Shown piece after piece: positions 47,708-58,640 of a stretch of DNA of 64,000 nt. Below the pieces are notes generated by a model. That model was not told where the DNA came from, did no database searches, and saw only the letters and a list, made by a program, of their open reading frames with translations. Position numbers and translations under genes: made by a program. Numbering within the stretch: position 1 is the first letter of the stretch; each line of letters starts with the position of its first letter. Origin of the DNA: Bombiscardovia nodaiensis (GTDB lineage: Bacteria; Actinomycetota; Actinomycetes; Actinomycetales; Bifidobacteriaceae). The stretch spans positions 1-64,000 of the forward strand of contig AP026798.1 in the NCBI GenBank assembly GCA_033127725.1. Reading direction: 5' to 3'.

Positions 47708-48252
47708 ACCTCTAATCTACGGTACCTGCGCGATAAGGCGGGGGTGGAGCTTGGGGGCGGGCAGCACTCTTGTGTAAAAAGTCACAGATATAGGCGCGGC
47801 CTTCCTCTTTTTGCATCCTCTGTTGCTGCTCCTTTTGCTCCCTCGCTCGGGCAGGTAGCCTGGAAAGCGTGCCGCCCCAGAATCGGCACTAAACAGCCGC
47901 ACGCAGTCAGCCAGAGGCGCAGGTCGTTGCGGCGGTTCGTAGAAGGCAAGGCCTATGTATGGAGATTTGCAAGGTTGTAAACTTTGGTGCAACCGATAGT
48001 GCACTCAGACAACTATCAGCGTGTTCAAGTAGGCTTGCCATGGTAAAAATAGTACGGCGCTTTGCCAATATTGGCAGGTGCTTGGGCTGAGCGAAGGGGA
48101 ATCGCTGAGACCGGGGATCTGTCGGCACGAGTATGTGCTGACGGGGAATTTTTTTGCAAGGGTAAGGAGTATTTGTCGGCTGTCTTGCCGGGCTGCAGCT
48201 TGGCAGGCGCGAAGGGGCCGAGCACACGGATGAGTGTGCAGTTGGGGGGATT
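47708..48252. other. Intergenic region with a leader hairpin
   Basis: This 545-bp gap between divergent genes has no convincing gene. At 48121-48157 GTCGGCAC can pair with GTGCTGAC, followed by GGGGAATTTTTTT, an attenuator-like shape about 100 bp before the RCC1 gene. Promoters of both flanking genes must be here. Confidence 0.5.
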
Positions 48253-51200
48253 GTGCTTGCGCATAGAAGAATGAGTCGCTGGCTGGCGACCGTGGTCATT
48301 GCCAGCCTGGTGCTTGCCCTATGTGCGGTTGCCGTCTCTTCTTTCCTTGCCTCGGCCACAGAGGGCTCTTCGGCGACACTCGCGCCGGAATCTGGCCCGG
48401 TTGCTGGCGGCACTACGGTCACCCTCAAGCTGCCGGTCTCCAGCCAGGAGCAGTTTACAGATGTTGCTGCCGGTGCCCACCACTCCCTGGCCCTGGCCAA
48501 AGACGGCAGCATTTACGCTTGGGGGAGTAACGCCTACGGGCAGCTGGGATTGGGAGCCGGCGGCAACAGGGCCAAGCCGACTAAACTCGCGCTGCCGGAC
48601 GGCGTGAGCCAGTTCAGCAGCATCTATGCGGGCGACGATTTTTCGCTGGCGGTGGGTACGGCGGTCCACGGGGGCGGGTTCAGCGGTGGGCAGCGCTGCG
48701 GGCGGCGCGGTGAGCGGCGCGGGCCAGAAGGTGCTCTACGCTTGGGGTCGCAACGACTACGGGCAGCTGGGCGACGGGGGCAAGACGAATCGGAGCGAGC
48801 CGGTCAAAGTGGTGCTGCCGGGCGCGATGGTGTTGGACCAGGTAGTGAGCGTGGGCGCGACCGATGTGTCCGTGCGCCTGCGAGACCCCAGTTCGGGCGC
48901 TTTGAGCACCTACACCTGGGGGCAGCACGATGACGGGCAGCCGGGCAACGGCAGCGCTAAGGCTCGTGAGCGGAGTATGCAGCAGGCCGTAGCTGCGCCG
49001 GAGGGCGTGCGCTTCGTTCAGGAGAGCACTGGCGGCGAGCACACGATTGCCATAGACCAGCGAGGCGGCCTGTACGCCTGGGGTTCCAACGATGAAGGGC
49101 AGTTGGGCCTCGGCACGAGCGGCGCTGAGGCGGGCGTTGCTGCCGCGAATAGTACCGGGGTGAGTGGTACCGGGGTGAGCGCTGCCAGCGCGAGTGGTGC
49201 AGACGCGGGCGGAGTTGGTGCGAATGGTACTCCTGCGAAGAATGCCAGCACAAATGGTGCCGACGAGAATGGCGATAGCGCGAGTAAAGATGGTGCGGGC
49301 AGCGATAAGGCAAATGGCGATAGTGCAAACAGTGCCAGCGTGAATCATGCCGGTATGAATGGCGTTGCCGCGAATAGTGCCGCTGCAAGTAGCGGTAGCG
49401 CAAATAGCGGCAACGCGAGCGGCGACAGCGCGGGCAGCAGCGCGGACACGGTCCAGCTCAAGCCTCGTGCGGTGACTCCTGTGGCGGTTACATCGATAAA
49501 ATTCGGCGGCCTTGCGAGCTCCAGCCCGCAGTATCTGGGCCTGTCTGAGGACGGGCAGAGCGGCCAGTGGAGTCTGCGGACGCCCAAGCACGCGGCTGGC
49601 GAAGTATCTGTGGAGGTGGCCTGGTCAATCGGCGGAGTGGAGCAGCCCTCGCCCGAGCTCACGTTCACCTACCGGCTCGACGGCCTCCTGCGGGCCACCC
49701 GCACTGTCACCTTCGACGCTGGCCCCGATGCTACGCCGCAGACTTCGACACAGTTGGTCAACGACGGGAACCAAGCCTCCTGGCCTGCCGACCCAGCGCG
49801 CCCGGGCTATGTGCTGACCGGCTGGAAGCTGGGCGGCGCTCCCTACGATTTTTCTCAGCCGGTGACCGGCGACATAACGCTCACCGCCGACTGGACCCCA
49901 CTGGGTTCGTTCTCCATACTCCCGGCCTCGGGCCCGGTTGCGGGCGGCACCAACGTAGCGATTAAGCCGCCAACGCTCATGGGCCTGCACTTTCTCAGCG
50001 TGAGCGCGGGCTACAAGCATGTGCTGGCCCTGGCCAACGACCACAACATATATTCCTGGGGTGAGAACGACAAGGGTCAGTTGGGCGTTGGGGACACGGT
50101 CAGCCGCAATGCGCCCACGCTGGTCAAAGCTCCGGCGGGTGTGAGATTTACGCAAGCCGTGGCCGGATACTACAGCTCGGCGGCCTTGGGCACGGACGGC
50201 AATGTGTACATTTGGGGCGCTACGAGGAGCAATCGTGCCGTCAATGAGCCGACTCCATTTTCCTACACGCTTCCTGCGGGGGAGCACATCACCCAGCTGA
50301 GCGCCGGAAACGGCCATTTTCTGGCGCTTTCCAGCGGTGGCCAGGTGTACGCCTGGGGCGATAATGACCGCGGCCAGCTGGGCGACGGCACCTTCAACGA
50401 TTCCTCTAACTTCCAGCTTGTGCATACGCCCGCAGGCGTGGGGTTCAAAGCCATTGCGGCCGGTGAGCTCCATTCAACGGCGCTCACCACTACCGGTGAC
50501 CTGTACACCTGGGGCGCGAACCAGTACGGAGAGTTGGGAGACGGGAGTACAACTGATCGGTCCACGCCCGTGATGGTGTCTGTCTCGGGCGGAAGGGTGG
50601 AATTTAAGGCGGTGTCGGCCAGTTATTACCACACCCTAGCGCTGTCCGATAAGGGTGTGATCTACTCCTGGGGCGGCAACCAGTGGGGCCAGCTGGGGCG
50701 GGATCTGCCTGCGGGCGTTGATATATCTGCCAGTCCAGCGCCGGTCAACAATCCCTCCGGTGCAAAATATGCCGCCATCAGCGCCGGTAATTACACGCAT
50801 TCCATAGCCTTGGCGGAGAACGGCATCGCCTACACTTGGGGCCAGATAACGGGCAACCAGTACCCGACCGCAGTGGACCTGCCCGACGGTGTGACCTACA
50901 CGAGCGTAAACGCAGGCGGCGTGTTCTCGGCGGCCTTTGGTACCGACGGCAACCTGTACGCCTGGGGCAAGCCGATCGGCGACGGCACCGCAGCCAACAG
51001 CTCCACCACCCCAGTCATAGTCTGGCCGCAAGATGTATGGGTGACCGGCGCACAATTCGATGGTAGGCCTGGCACTGATGTAACAATTGACGTTCATAAT
51101 CAGCTGTGGAGGATTAAAACACCGGCTCATTCGGCTGGGCCAGTCTCTGTAACTGTTTCGAGTCAGTCAGGCGCGCTCTTCCAAGGCATACCTTTTACCT

Positions 51201-52933
51201 ATATTGAAGTGGGTGCACATTCATTTACCTTCGATACTCAGGGTGGCATTCCAGTGCCGAACGTGCAAAACGTGGCTGACGGTGCTCAAGCCACGCGGCC
51301 GACTAGTGACCCAACTAAAACCGGCATGACCTTCGAAGGATGGTTCTTAAACGGATCCCCCTATGATTTCACCCAACCAGTGACCGCGAATCTGACTGTG
51401 GAAGCTCACTGGAGTAGCCAGTCGGACTTCACGATTACTCCCAATGCGGGCATAATAAGTGGCGGCGAAACGGTGACTATTAAACCGCCGACTATGGGGA
51501 AACTGAAAGGTGCGCGAATAGAGGCGGGATTTGGGCACTCACTGCTCACGGCGAGCACGGGCGATACTTACGTGTGGGGTCATAACGATAGTGGGCAACT
51601 TGGGGATGCTTCTCAAACCGACCACTCCAGTCCGGTGAAGATTTCTGGACCGGGAGGCTTGCGTTTTACCAGCCTCTCTGCTGGGGCCAGGCACACTCTA
51701 GCGATTGGCAGTGACGGCAGAGTGTATGCCTGGGGTGACGACAGCTACGGACAGCTTGGGGGCACCGGCTCGCATACGGTGCCTGCGCTGGTTCCCGGCT
51801 TTCCTAACGGGCTCACATTTACTGCCGTTAGCACTGGGCTATATTCCTCATTTGCTCTCGCCTCAGACGGCAGCCTGTATTCCTGGGGCAGCAATGGAGA
51901 CGGCCAGCTCGGAATAGGCTCGACGACCAATCAAAGTATTCCCCAGGTGATCGCGCTGCCAGCAGGCGTCACTAAATTCGTAGCTATATCCGCAGGCTAC
52001 TCTCACACCCTGGCCCTGGGAGACGATGGGAATATTTATGCCTGGGGTTCGAACGACAATGGGCGTTTGGGAGATGGCACGACTACGCAGCGGCTGCTTC
52101 CTCAAAAAGTTCAATTGCCGGTAGGACTAGCAAAGTTTACGGCAATCAGCGCTGGTGGTTACCATTCCATGGCTATAGGCAGTGATGGTAAGGCCTATGC
52201 CTGGGGTTGGGCCGCACTGGGGCAGTTGGGTAACGGAACGGCTGATTATTTACTACATGCGACTCCCGGTGTAGTGCAACTTGGGCTGCCCAATGGTGTG
52301 CAAGTCAGTCAAATTTCTGCCGGTGACCAGCATTCGTTTGCCATAGACTCTGAGGGCAAGCTGCATGCCTGGGGCGACAATAGAAAAGGCCAGTTGGGCG
52401 ACAGCTCGCTGACCCAGCGGAACTCGCCAGTGCAGATAACGGTCGCTGGAGTGACGAAGTTTACCCAAGTGTCAGCCGGTGATGCTTATGCCCTAGCTCT
52501 TGATGATGAGGGGCGCATTTTCGCGTGGGGCTCCAATGAATTTGGCCAGCTTGGCCTTGGCAGTGTTTCCACTAACCCGGAACAGAGTCCAAAAGAGAGC
52601 TCAAAGTTGGACGTCACTCTCACTTTTGATGGTTTGCCTGCTAGCGACTTGACGTATGACAGCGTTCGCAATGAATGGACCGCTAAAACTCCTGCTCATG
52701 CAGAGGGGCCGGTCGATGTCACCTTGGGATGGTCTTTGGGCGGGCAAAGGCATGAAATAAAGAAAGAATTAGCTTTTTCTTATACCGATAACCTCACACT
52801 CCCTCTAACAGGCGGGCCTGGTATTGCGGCTCTGCTGGCGGGCGGAGTTGCCCTGATGCTCTTGGCTGCGGGGGCGCGTGCGCGGCGCAAGGGCAAGGAA
52901 AACGAAGAAGTTGAGCAGGGTCTGGCGGCGTGA
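48253..52933 (+). pseudogene. LPXTG-anchored RCC1-repeat surface protein, frameshifted near 48670
   Basis: The protein has a signal peptide (RWLATVVIASLVLALCAVAV), about 18 RCC1-type repeats of the form YAWGSNxxGQLGxG, and two InlB B-type repeats (VLTGWKLGGAPYDFSQPVTG and a second at about 51230-51420). Three TIG-like openings (SGPVAGGTNVAIKPP) start the three propeller modules. The end LPLTGGPG, a hydrophobic helix and RARRKGK form a sortase signal. A 90-residue Asn/Ala/Ser insert lies after the fourth repeat. The frame breaks at the five-G run 48670-48674; one G less joins both parts into about 1560 residues. The role is probably adhesion; the break may be a base-call error. Start: GTG 48253 or ATG 48271. 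Confidence 0.85.
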
Positions 52934-53231
52934 GATCGCTGCATTGGAAGCACGCATGGCCGCCGCAGCTGGTATCCAAGTAGCTAAGCGCTTCCACCTA
53001 AAGCGTTGGCTGGCTGTTTGCATAAGCAATCGACATGCTCGATTCGCTGGTAAAGTGCGGAATTGGGGCACTTGCATATGCTTTCGGACGACTGAGCAAA
53101 GACGATAGCGCGCAATCGAGATCTAAGCTGTGCCGAAATGCTAATGGTTTATTGGGTTACAGAGAGGAGTCTAAAAGGTAGTGTAGATTTTACTTATAGC
53201 TCAATATGGCTAATTTGTGAAGGAGAAATCA
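52934..53231. promoter_or_regulatory. Intergenic region upstream of the LAKTG protein gene
   Basis: About 300 bp without a gene. It must contain the promoter of the next gene; the strong AGGAGA ribosome site at 53221-53226 lies at its end. No terminator hairpin was clear for the RCC1 gene. Confidence 0.5.
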
Positions 53232-54662
53232 ATGAAGAGGGGTTCAGTAAAGCACTGGCTGGCAGGGGTAGTCAGCTTAGCTGCTGTGGGGACGTTGGTG
53301 GCAGGCGTGGCTGGGGTTGCTAACGCTGAAGAAACGCCAGCTCCGAGTCGGCCGGGGGAAGCTGTCTCAATCAGCAATATTCGCGTTTCTGAGATTGGCG
53401 CCCATACTGCGAATCTGACGTTTGACTACAAAATCAACGATACTCGCCGTCCTATTAAGAGGATCGTGCCATCCTTATTCTTTGAAAAGATTACGAGCAT
53501 TAAGCCGAAAATCCAGTTCACTCAAGATACCGGTGTAGAAATGCGCGTATGGCTCGGTGCTTCGGGCTTTGACAGCTCTATCGGCGTGGCCGACAGCAAG
53601 CTCACGCAAGAAGATTACAGCAAAATTTACGGCATGCACACTCAAGACGATGAAGATGCTGTGGCCAATCGGCAGCAGTTTGCCCGTTGGGGCACTGCGG
53701 TAGACGTGACTGCTGATAACAAGAGCGGCACGTCCAGTCTTTCCATTATTGGCCTGGATCCTTCGACTTCGTATGCCACTCGCGGGTATAACAACATTCT
53801 TGGGCGTGACTACACCAGGGATGCGGATGCGTATATGTCTAAGATTTCTGAGCTGGGGTGGGATCATCTCAACCAAGAGGTGCCTGTGGACATGAGCCGC
53901 GTGTTGGTCGGTCTCAATGTGGAGTACGGCGGATCGCAGCCTGGCGACCCAGTTGGCGGTGATTACGACACCTTCCTTGAGGCAGCTCCTGCTTTCTCTA
54001 CTATTTCTGAGCCGCAGTCGATTGCTGAAGGACAGCTGACGAACCAGGGTAAGGACAACATCACGCCCGGCCAGATTGACCAGAACCACTCTGCTCGCTT
54101 CTACATCAACTCCTTGAAGGAAGCCTGCAAGGCCAAGGTGGACGCTGGCGAAGATTGCTTCTGGTACTCCTACATTTACTCTGACCCCAGCAAGATGACC
54201 GCTCCCAACGGCGCTCCGTACGTGCAGGTGAAGAAGGACGACCAGAACCGTTACTACTACGATGCGTTCATTCCCAAGGATTTCACCGGTGAGCACACGG
54301 TCGTGGCCCTGGACGAAGAGGGCACGGTTCAGGCTTGGACCAAGGTGAGCTTGGCGGACAACGCGATTACGCAGGTTGCCACGCCGCCGCTGCCCGAGCC
54401 CGCAGCCCCGCAGCAGCCCGCAGCAGCAGACCCTGTTAAGCCCGCAGCCCCAACCGCTGCTGACAATAAGGTCAATGATCCTGCAGCTAAGGCACCTGCT
54501 CAGCCTGCTCCTGCCGCCAAGAAGGTTGACCCAGCGGCCGACCCAGCCAAGGCTGAGCTGGCTAAGACCGGTGCCGATGTGAGCGCAGTTTCAGGCATTG
54601 CCCTGGCTCTGATAGCCGCCGCAGCCGGTTGCCTAGTGGTGACCAAGCGCTCCCGCGTCTAA
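53232..54662 (+). CDS. LAXTG-anchored surface protein of unknown function
   Basis: The 476-residue secreted protein has a signal peptide (KHWLAGVVSLAAVGTLVAGV, cleaved near ANAEE) and a beta-rich domain with a fibronectin-like opening (VSISNIRVSEIGAHTANLTF). A Pro/Ala/Lys-rich wall-spanning segment follows at about 385-445. The sorting signal is LAKTGAD, then a helix and KRSRV. LAXTG is the motif of class E sortases in high-GC Gram-positives. The GTG at 53217 is in frame, but AGGAGA just before the ATG at 53232 decides the start. No pilin motifs or sortase gene are nearby, so the role is unknown. Confidence 0.85.
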   Translation: MKRGSVKHWLAGVVSLAAVGTLVAGVAGVANAEETPAPSRPGEAVSISNIRVSEIGAHTANLTFDYKINDTRRPIKRIVPSLFFEKITSIKPKIQFTQDTGVEMRVWLGASGFDSSIGVADSKLTQEDYSKIYGMHTQDDEDAVANRQQFARWGTAVDVTADNKSGTSSLSIIGLDPSTSYATRGYNNILGRDYTRDADAYMSKISELGWDHLNQEVPVDMSRVLVGLNVEYGGSQPGDPVGGDYDTFLEAAPAFSTISEPQSIAEGQLTNQGKDNITPGQIDQNHSARFYINSLKEACKAKVDAGEDCFWYSYIYSDPSKMTAPNGAPYVQVKKDDQNRYYYDAFIPKDFTGEHTVVALDEEGTVQAWTKVSLADNAITQVATPPLPEPAAPQQPAAADPVKPAAPTAADNKVNDPAAKAPAQPAPAAKKVDPAADPAKAELAKTGADVSAVSGIALALIAAAAGCLVVTKRSRV

Positions 54663-54704
54663 GTCCGCGTAAACAGCGAACCGCTACCAGCGAGCAAAGC
54701 ACAA

Positions 54705-54748
54705 CGCCCCAATTCCCCCCAAAAGTCGGGAGGTTTGGGGCATTTCCT
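54705..54748. terminator. Terminator between convergent genes
   Basis: GCCCCAA and TTCCCCCC pair imperfectly with GGGAGG and TTTGGGGC, followed by a T-rich stretch, between the LAKTG gene and the convergent GNAT gene. Confidence 0.65.
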
Positions 54749-54775
54749 TTATCTGCGGGAGTACTTCTCACCCTC

Positions 54776-55240
54776 TTAAACGGCGAGCCGGTAGATAAAC
54801 TGAGGCCCCTTGCCCCCGGTAAACGTGCGCTCGAGCCGGGTGAACCCAGCTTTTTCGTAGAGCTTCTGCGCGGGCGAGTTGCGGGCGTTGACCCCCAGCA
54901 CGACGAGCGGGATGTCGGGAAAGTTGCGGTGAGCATAGTCCGATAGGAGTTGGAGTGACTGAAGGGCGTAGCCTTGGCGCAGGTAGCGGGAGTCAGTTGA
55001 GAAACTTCTGAGCAGGAGGCAGTCTTCGCGGTGTTCGTAGCGCAAGCGGTCGGATCCGTGGTCTAAGACGAAGAAATTAGTGATAGCACCTGCGCTGTTG
55101 ATTGACAGGATTGGGTGATATTCGCCATCATTCTGGGCGCGTGCAAGTGCCTGAGCTGGCGTTCCGGTGAACGTCAGGTTCTCAATTTGGTATTGGTCAA
55201 GGCTTTCTTTGAACTGCGAATCATACGCTACAAGTTTCAT
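54776..55240 (-). CDS. GNAT-family N-acetyltransferase
   Basis: The 154-residue protein has the GNAT fold: SRYLRQGYALQSLQLLSDYA contains the acetyl-CoA loop (RxxGYA), and VVLGVNARNSPAQKLYEKAG with FTRLERTFTGGKG is the typical C-terminal half with Asn and Tyr. It is similar to uncharacterised bacterial acetyltransferases acting on small molecules or N-termini. It transcribes toward the LAKTG gene and diverges from thrE. The substrate is unknown. Confidence 0.87.
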   Translation of the reverse strand: MKLVAYDSQFKESLDQYQIENLTFTGTPAQALARAQNDGEYHPILSINSAGAITNFFVLDHGSDRLRYEHREDCLLLRSFSTDSRYLRQGYALQSLQLLSDYAHRNFPDIPLVVLGVNARNSPAQKLYEKAGFTRLERTFTGGKGPQFIYRLAV

Positions 55241-55474
55241 TCGGCCCCCTCGCGATCTTGCCGGGATTGTTTGCTTGAGGACAGCTTACCTCTCTTAGAC
55301 CTGCGCTCATACCTTGTGCCTGCTAGAAGCAGTCAGTCTTGCGGCGGTATGTTGCGGGCGGTTGTAGAGTGGGGGTAGGCGGGCGCTTGGAGCGCGAGCT
55401 TTCCTCTTCTGGGGCAATGATATGGCACGGCTGGGTGAGAATCCGGCGGCAGGTAAGGTATAGGGATTTCGGCA

Positions 55475-57361
55475 GTGATAGTGGGCGCGAATAGTAGGCA
55501 GACAGAGCAGATGGACCAGGCTGAGCAGGCGGGCCAGGCGGCGGGGGCAGCTGGGCGGCCTTCGGATCGTCTTGACAGGAACATTCCTCTCAATATGAGA
55601 GATATTAAGCGCGACTACGACAAGCCCCTGGAAGAGGCCTGCGTGGCCGCCAAAGCTAGCGTAATTATGCGCGTGGGCATGTTGGATTTGGGCTCCGGCA
55701 CTGGCTCTTTCCGCGTGCGCGAGATGATGCACCGGATAGCCTACCCCCTGGGCGTGCATGTGCGGGCGGAAGTCAACTTGACCGACATTGAAGCCACCTG
55801 CACGGACGGCAGCGAGCGAGTCACCGAAGTGGTTGATTTGCCGACGACTGGAGTCAATACGGAGCGCATTTGGCTCCTGGAGCACTTCGCCGACTGGTTG
55901 GCCGTGAACTGCGGGCAGGGCTCTACCTACCATCGAGCGGCGAACATCTCCCAGGAGCTCGTGGACCACTTGGACGAGGTGAAATCTCACTGGGCAGTGC
56001 GGCACGCGCAGGAGGCCGAGGCCGCTCGGGCAGCTCAGGCGGCACAGAAGGCGCAGGCCAAGCGTGCAGCCAAGGCAAAACGGGCGCAGGAAGGGGTGCA
56101 GAAGGGCGTTGATGGGCTGACCCTAGTGCCAGAGCAGTCAGCAGGCCTTCCTCTGTCAGAGGCAGCGCCAGAGGGCTTAGAGAAGGACTCGGGCGCAGCG
56201 GTTGGGCAGCCGGGGCTGTCTGGCCAACCTGCCCAGCCTACTCAATCCGGCCAACCTGCGCCGCAGACGGGCCAATTGACTCAGTCCAGCCCAGCCAGCC
56301 AGCCCGAGCCTTCCAGCAAGCGCGACAGCCGCGGCCTGCCCGCTGCCCTGCGCCACTCCCAGCCCGGCGGAGGCGTCACCGTGCGCCAGGCCCACGAGCG
56401 CTTGAACATCATCGAACACCGCAAACCCCTGTATTCGCCGCTCGTCTCGGGCTTCGCCTCGGCCGTGGCTTGCGCTTCCTTCGTCTTCCTCCTGGGCGGC
56501 GGGCCCTACGACATGGCGGGCGCTTTTGTGGGCGCGGGCATCGGCCAGTGGGTTCGGCGCGTGCTGGCTGGCCGCAAAATCAACCAATTCTTCGTCACCG
56601 GCGTGGCCGTGATTATCGCCGCGCTCGCCTGCATCGGCACCCTGCGCTTCGTCGGTCTGTTTGACCCAGTGGCCCTGCGGCACGACACGGCTTACATCGG
56701 TGCAATTCTCTTCGTCATTCCCGGTTTCCCGCTGGTCACCGGCGGCCTCGACATAGCGAAAATGGACTTTCCCTCGGGCGTGCAGCGCCTGACCTACGCC
56801 ATGTCTATCATCCTGGTGGCCACGTTCGGCGGCTGGGTGGTCGCGCGCCTGGTTCAGCTCAGTCCCCAAGGTTTTGAGGCCCTGAACCTGAGCCTGTGGG
56901 CCACCGGCGGCCTGCGGGCACTTGCGGCTTTCTGCGGTGTCTGGGGCTTCTCGGTCCTCTTCAACTCTCCCCAGCGCATGGCCCTGGTCGCGGCCGTCAT
57001 CGGTGCCATTACCGACACCCTGCGCCTGGAAATGCAAGACTTAGCGGGCATGCCCCCGGAGATGGCCGCCTTCCTGGGCGCTTTCCTGGCCGGACTCCTG
57101 GCCACGGCCTGGCGCTCCTCGGTCCGCCACGGCTGGCTTCCGCCCGACGTGGGCTTCCCGCGTATCTGCCTGACCGTGCCCTCAATCGTGATTATGGTGC
57201 CGGGCCTCTATATGTATCGGGCCATGTTCTACCTGGGCCAGTTCAACACCCTGAGCGCCCTGGACTGGGCCTTCCGCGCCTTCATGGTCATCATCTGCCT
57301 ACCCATCGGCCTGGCCACGGCCCGGGTCATCACCGACCGCTCCTGGCGCTACGACATCTAA
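55475..57361 (+). CDS. Threonine/serine exporter ThrE family protein
   Basis: The 628-residue protein has both ThrE parts. The cytoplasmic N-terminal domain begins at about residue 55 (EACVAAKASVIMRVGMLDLG, then FRVREMMHRIA). After a Pro/Gln-rich linker of about 120 residues, the membrane domain (about 305-625) has ten helices, with YSPLVSGFASAVACASFVF and VPGFPLVTGGLDIAKMD-like loops (IPGFPLVTGGLDIAKMDF). In Corynebacterium ThrE exports threonine and serine by proton motive force. The linker is longer than usual. The start is GTG 55475 or ATG 55511; neither has a strong ribosome site. Confidence 0.9.
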   Translation: MIVGANSRQTEQMDQAEQAGQAAGAAGRPSDRLDRNIPLNMRDIKRDYDKPLEEACVAAKASVIMRVGMLDLGSGTGSFRVREMMHRIAYPLGVHVRAEVNLTDIEATCTDGSERVTEVVDLPTTGVNTERIWLLEHFADWLAVNCGQGSTYHRAANISQELVDHLDEVKSHWAVRHAQEAEAARAAQAAQKAQAKRAAKAKRAQEGVQKGVDGLTLVPEQSAGLPLSEAAPEGLEKDSGAAVGQPGLSGQPAQPTQSGQPAPQTGQLTQSSPASQPEPSSKRDSRGLPAALRHSQPGGGVTVRQAHERLNIIEHRKPLYSPLVSGFASAVACASFVFLLGGGPYDMAGAFVGAGIGQWVRRVLAGRKINQFFVTGVAVIIAALACIGTLRFVGLFDPVALRHDTAYIGAILFVIPGFPLVTGGLDIAKMDFPSGVQRLTYAMSIILVATFGGWVVARLVQLSPQGFEALNLSLWATGGLRALAAFCGVWGFSVLFNSPQRMALVAAVIGAITDTLRLEMQDLAGMPPEMAAFLGAFLAGLLATAWRSSVRHGWLPPDVGFPRICLTVPSIVIMVPGLYMYRAMFYLGQFNTLSALDWAFRAFMVIICLPIGLATARVITDRSWRYDI

Positions 57362-57368
57362 GCAGTTT

Positions 57369-58459
57369 TCAGTACTTCATGCCCATGGCGGTGCGGACCT
57401 GGTCTAGGGTCTCCTCGGCGATGGCGTTGGCGCGCTTGTTGCCCTCGGCCAGGATGTCGCGCACCGAGTCCATGTCTTGCGCCAGCTCGGCCCGGCGCTC
57501 GCGGTGGGGGCCAGGAAGTCGTTGACCGACGCGATGACGTACTGCTTCAGCGCCCCAGAGCCCGCGTCGCCAATCTCCTCGGCAATTTCGGAGGGATCGC
57601 GGCCGGTCACCAGCCCGGCGGTGGTGAGCAGGGCAGAGACCTGCGGGCGGCCCACTGGGTCAAAGGTAATGCGGCGCTCGGAGTCGGTGGGGGACTTCTT
57701 AATCAGCTTGGCCGTCTCTTCGGCGGTGGCGCTCAACATAATGGAATTGCCGTAGGATTTGCTCATTTTGCGACCGTCTAGGCCCGGAATTTCGGGCGCG
57801 TCCGAGAGAATTGCTCCCGGCTCGGGGAAGACGGGATTCTTGCGGGCGTAGCGCTCGTTGAAGCGGCGGGCGATGGTGCGCGTCAGCTCCACATGCGGCA
57901 GGTTGTCCTTGCCGATGGGCACCACGTTGGCCTTGCAGAAGAGGATATCGCAGGCCTGATGCACAGGATAGGTGAGCAAAAGACCGGTGAGCGCGTGGCC
58001 CGACGCCTCCATCTCCGACTTGACGGTCGGGTTGCGGTGGAGCTCCGCCTCGGTCACCAGCGAGAGGAAGGGGAGCATGAGCTGGTTTTCCGCAGGCACA
58101 GCCGAGTGCGTAAAAATCATAGTCTTCACCGGATCAATGCCTGCTGCCAAGTAGTCAAGCACCATGTTCAGCACGTTCTCCTGAATGTGTTCGGTGCTGT
58201 CGCGGTCGGTAATCACCTGGTAGTCGGCGATCACAATATTGGTGTGTACGCCGCGATTCTGCAGCTCCACCCGGCTCTTAATCGAGCCAAAATAGTGGCC
58301 TAAATGCAAGCGGCCAGTAGGCCTGTCGCCGGTGAGCATGGTGAAGTCGCCGGGCTTGGCGTCGAGTTTGTTCTCCAGGGTGTCCGAGCGTTTTTTCGCG
58401 GCCAAGAAGCTGGCGCTCATCTCATTGCCTGCTGCCGTTACCTGCTGCTCGCTCGCCAT
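57369..58459 (-). pseudogene. trpS: Tryptophanyl-tRNA synthetase, frameshifted near its 3' end
   Basis: The class I synthetase charges tRNA-Trp. The HIGH-type motif is seen in PTGRLHLGHYFG and the KMSKS motif as GRKMSKSYGNS. The open frame stops early at 57404 after VNDFLAPTAS. Adding one base to the five-G run at 57506-57510 (C on the coding strand) continues it as APHRERRAELAQDMDSV to GMKY and a stop at 57369, exactly the family C-terminus. The ATG at 58459 follows AGAGGGCAGG; a GTG at 58492 is in frame. Because this gene is normally essential, the break is probably a sequencing error, so the gene is likely functional. Confidence 0.88.
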
Positions 58460-58640
58460 AAGCCTGCCCTCTTTGCCGAGCCCCGCGCTCACATGGGGCC
58501 AAAAGTGTTACCAAAAGTGTGACTAAATATTGCTTTTATCGTAAAAGTCCGAGCCGACAAGCTCGCAAGTGGTACCCTCGAAAGTAATGCATATATAAAG
58601 ACACGTTGCTTACAGAGCACAGACTGGCGAAGGGGGTCGG

